A DNA stretch of 7,185 nucleotides, taken from CAYFLR01 sp964343805 (lineage in GTDB: Bacteria > Bdellovibrionota_B > Oligoflexia > CAYFLR01). The notes under the pieces are model-generated. The model ran no database searches and was not told the origin of the DNA. It saw only the letters and a list, made by a program, of their open reading frames with translations. The translations under genes were made by a program, and so were the position numbers. Shown here piece by piece: positions 5,767 to 7,185 of the stretch. Where the stretch lies: assembly GCA_964343805.1 (NCBI GenBank), contig CAYFLR010000116.1, positions 1-7,185 on the forward strand, in the 5' to 3' direction. How positions within the stretch are numbered: position 1 is the stretch's first letter; each line of letters begins with the position of its first letter.

Positions 5767-6843
5767 GTGATAAGGAAAACAGTCTATTTTGCCTTATTGA
5801 TAATCATTTTAACCACCTGCCAAAGGCGGAATTTCAAATACACCAATCCCCCCATCAATACTCCGAAAGATAACTACCTAAAAAAAGAAAAACCGGTTGA
5901 ATCTTCACCTATCCCCCAAAAAAGAAAACCAAAATCTCCCAAACCAGTGACGGAATTCAAAAGACCTCCAAAGGGTGAGTTCAATGAGACCTCTTCCGCA
6001 CGGGAAGAAAAAGATGCTGGAAATGGGATAAAAGTACTGGGTCCCATCAATGCCAGGAGATATAAATTGGCCCCTCTAGAATATCATTTCCCTGCTTTCC
6101 AGAAGGAAGTAGACTCTCCTCTGATGAGAGCCATTCATTTAGATATCGAATATAAAGGTTGTCATAAATATCTAGTCTTTCTTGAGCTACACAATGAAGA
6201 TGAAGATCGGATTGGGAGTGAAATTTTATATTCAGACGAGAAAAGAGAATACTTCCTCCAAGTAGATGCTCATAAATCGGTGACCCTCAGCCTAAGAAGC
6301 CGAAAGAAAGGTTTTAACTCGGATGGCTTTGGTCGACATATGAACAAGGAGGAATGCTTTTTAAACATTCAGCCTCCTATTTCAAAAGTTTTTCCTTTAA
6401 AACAAGAGAAAGTATTATCCAGTCAATCAATTGATTTTGAAGAGAATGAATTCCCTTATGATGGACTTGATTGCAAACCCGATGCCTTTGAACACAAAAA
6501 GTGCAAATTAAAACAATTCCAATTAGAATTACTTGAATTGAGCCCTTCACAACCAACAGAACAGGTAACAGAAGTAATTGAAGTAAAAATTCACTATAAA
6601 GGATGTAGGTATATTCGGGTTTTTCTAGAGCTCCTAGGACCAGAAGAAAAACTGATTGAAAGACAGCTTCTTTATCCCGGTGAAGAGAGAAATTACTCTT
6701 TTGATTTAAAAGGTCGAAAAGTGACAGGTTTGAAATTAAGCACTAAAGATAAAGACTTTGGTGTAGGTAAATTTGGTAGAGTCATGAAAACCTGTGAACT
6801 GAAAATTGAACAGCCTGTTTATAAAGTCATAAGTAACCAGTGA
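5767..6843 (+). CDS. Lipoprotein with two copies of a cysteine-paired domain, unknown function
   Basis: I do not recognise this 358-residue protein. The GTG start follows a weak GGA by six bases; in-frame TAA at 5737-5739 rules out a long extension. Residues 1-18 are a lipoprotein signal (LLIIILTTC, C18 lipidated; Thr before Cys is unusual). Residues 19-85 are a Pro/Lys-rich tether likely to be disordered. Two related domains follow. Copy 1 (about 120-209) has EYKGC, VFLEL, EILY, FGRHM, then EC-x-L-x-I-x-PP-x-x-KV. Copy 2 (about 267-355) has HYKGC, VFLEL, QLLY, FGRVM, then C-x-L-x-I-x-QP-x-x-KV. Each has one Cys pair, C132/C197 and C280/C343, spaced 65 and 63 residues apart, probably a disulfide closing a beta fold. 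C236 and C246 lie in the connector. The architecture suggests a surface or periplasmic binding protein on a long tether. The gene ends 2 bp from the decayed HNH copy. Confidence 0.85.
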   Translation: MIRKTVYFALLIIILTTCQRRNFKYTNPPINTPKDNYLKKEKPVESSPIPQKRKPKSPKPVTEFKRPPKGEFNETSSAREEKDAGNGIKVLGPINARRYKLAPLEYHFPAFQKEVDSPLMRAIHLDIEYKGCHKYLVFLELHNEDEDRIGSEILYSDEKREYFLQVDAHKSVTLSLRSRKKGFNSDGFGRHMNKEECFLNIQPPISKVFPLKQEKVLSSQSIDFEENEFPYDGLDCKPDAFEHKKCKLKQFQLELLELSPSQPTEQVTEVIEVKIHYKGCRYIRVFLELLGPEEKLIERQLLYPGEERNYSFDLKGRKVTGLKLSTKDKDFGVGKFGRVMKTCELKIEQPVYKVISNQ

Positions 6844-6845
6844 TT

Positions 6846-7037
6846 TTACTTTTCACATACTTTTCCCTCAGCCCTCACATAAGAGCATCGATGATTATCT
6901 CTTTTTAAGACCTCTTTTTTAACCTTGACAGGAATAGCCTTCCGCCCTTGAATGTTTGGCTTTACTTGCTTTTTCTTCTTGGGTGGTGGAATTTCTAGAT
7001 TAGAGATTGGGTAAGGAAAGTGTATTAGGACCTTCAA
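6846..7037 (-). pseudogene. Decayed second HNH endonuclease copy
   Basis: This is a 63-codon frame (TTG at 7037 if translated at all) homologous to two separated parts of the HNH protein at 4371-5267. IPPPKKKKQVK (6960-6992) matches NPPPQKKRQAK of the intact copy, 25 of 33 bases identical. GRKAIPVKVKKEVLKRD and NHRCSYV...GKVC match the beginning of its HNH domain. About 74 residues between these blocks, including the possible ribbon-helix-helix segment, are missing. The copy then stops at VCEK*, so DH, N and the final Cys and His of the nuclease are absent. It cannot be an active nuclease. Upstream, the same frame is open past one TAG into the propeller-like remnant, so the left boundary of the HNH-derived sequence is probably near 6993 rather than 7037. 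Confidence 0.8.
6859..6933. repeat. Direct repeat, copy 2 (inside decayed HNH copy)
   Basis: This is the partner of 4552-4626, with 65 of 75 positions identical and no gaps. The two copies flank 2.2 kb containing most of the HNH gene and the whole duplicated-domain lipoprotein gene. Recombination between them would delete that block, although 87% identity over 75 bp is a poor substrate. Confidence 0.9.
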
Positions 7038-7185
7038 CTACGGATAGAATATATTAAAAACCCCTCTATCATAGAACATTCCTCCATCACCCACGGTTCC
7101 CCCTATTATCATCCGTCCTTTTTTTACATCTAAATCATAGATACGGTCATGCTTTCCTTCGTTAATGTAAAGGTTCCCATCTGTA
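7038..7185 (-). CDS. C-terminal end of an NHL/beta-propeller-like protein (partial)
   Basis: A minus-strand frame enters from the right edge and runs 48 codons to TAG at 7040-7038. It begins TDGNLYINEGKHDRIYDLD and continues with VKKGRMIIGGTVGDGG. The pattern DGNLYI...HDRIYxLDxxxGxxxxxxGTxGDGG is that of an NHL-type propeller blade, in which GNLYIAD...NHRIRKLD...G...AGTG is typical. Such proteins are often exported and bind ligands or partners. The last residues (MFYDRGVFNIFYP) do not look like another blade, so the protein may end here or be truncated by the event that brought in the HNH remnant. Confidence 0.6.
   Translation of the reverse strand, partial: TDGNLYINEGKHDRIYDLDVKKGRMIIGGTVGDGGMFYDRGVFNIFYP

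Noticed and set aside
4371..6843. HNH nuclease plus adjacent lipoprotein as a defence or toxin-immunity pair
   Set aside because: The genes are divergent with a 400-bp gap and no shared operon; the lipoprotein is exported while the HNH protein has no export signal, and a decayed second HNH copy indicates a repeated gene family instead.
4552..6933. Same-orientation 75-bp repeats as ends of a composite mobile element carrying the lipoprotein gene
   Set aside because: The repeats are coding parts of two related HNH genes, with no transposase, terminal inverted repeats or target duplications visible.

Overview
The window looks like a chromosomal piece from an AT-rich member of the Bdellovibrionota (Bdellovibrio/Bacteriovorax-like bacteria). 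The main support is an HNH endonuclease whose N-terminal helical region, middle segment and C-terminal HNH domain match a multicopy protein family I associate with that group. Lipoproteins and exported proteins of no named function fit the same picture. A run of 10 Ns at 3372-3381 suggests a draft or metagenome assembly. The lineage is an inference from protein style, not a database result.

Layout, left to right. (1) A possible minus-strand gene leaves the left edge (1-43). (2) An exported protein (239-1396, +) resembles a family with CotH/atypical-kinase-like NTD...HN...DxD motifs. (3) A two-domain ABC-F ATPase (1379-2890, -) meets it tail to tail with an 18-bp overlap. (4) A 333-bp divergent intergenic region follows. 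(5) Next is an M48-type metalloprotease lipoprotein with a long coiled-coil insertion and the N gap (3224-4399, +). (6) An HNH endonuclease (4371-5267, -) overlaps the protease tail by 29 bp. Its true N-terminus appears to be split off by a one-base frameshift (5257-5355, -). (7) About 410 bp of mostly non-coding DNA follows, with a candidate promoter and a tandem repeat. (8) A lipoprotein with two copies of a cysteine-paired domain occupies 5767-6843 (+). (9) A decayed second HNH copy (6846-7037, -) stops 2 bp from it. (10) The C-terminal end of an NHL/beta-propeller-like protein enters from the right edge (7038-7185, -).

The genes do not form one operon; strands alternate and every plus-strand gene ends against a minus-strand gene. 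The exported or lipid-anchored proteins suggest envelope functions, and the ABC-F protein acts on ribosomes. The two HNH copies, one frameshifted and one internally deleted and truncated, indicate turnover of a repeated nuclease gene family. I found no CRISPR array, tRNA, rRNA, insertion-sequence transposase or recognisable defence operon. The best candidates for something undescribed are the duplicated-domain lipoprotein, the insertion in the M48 protease, and the decay pattern of the HNH family.
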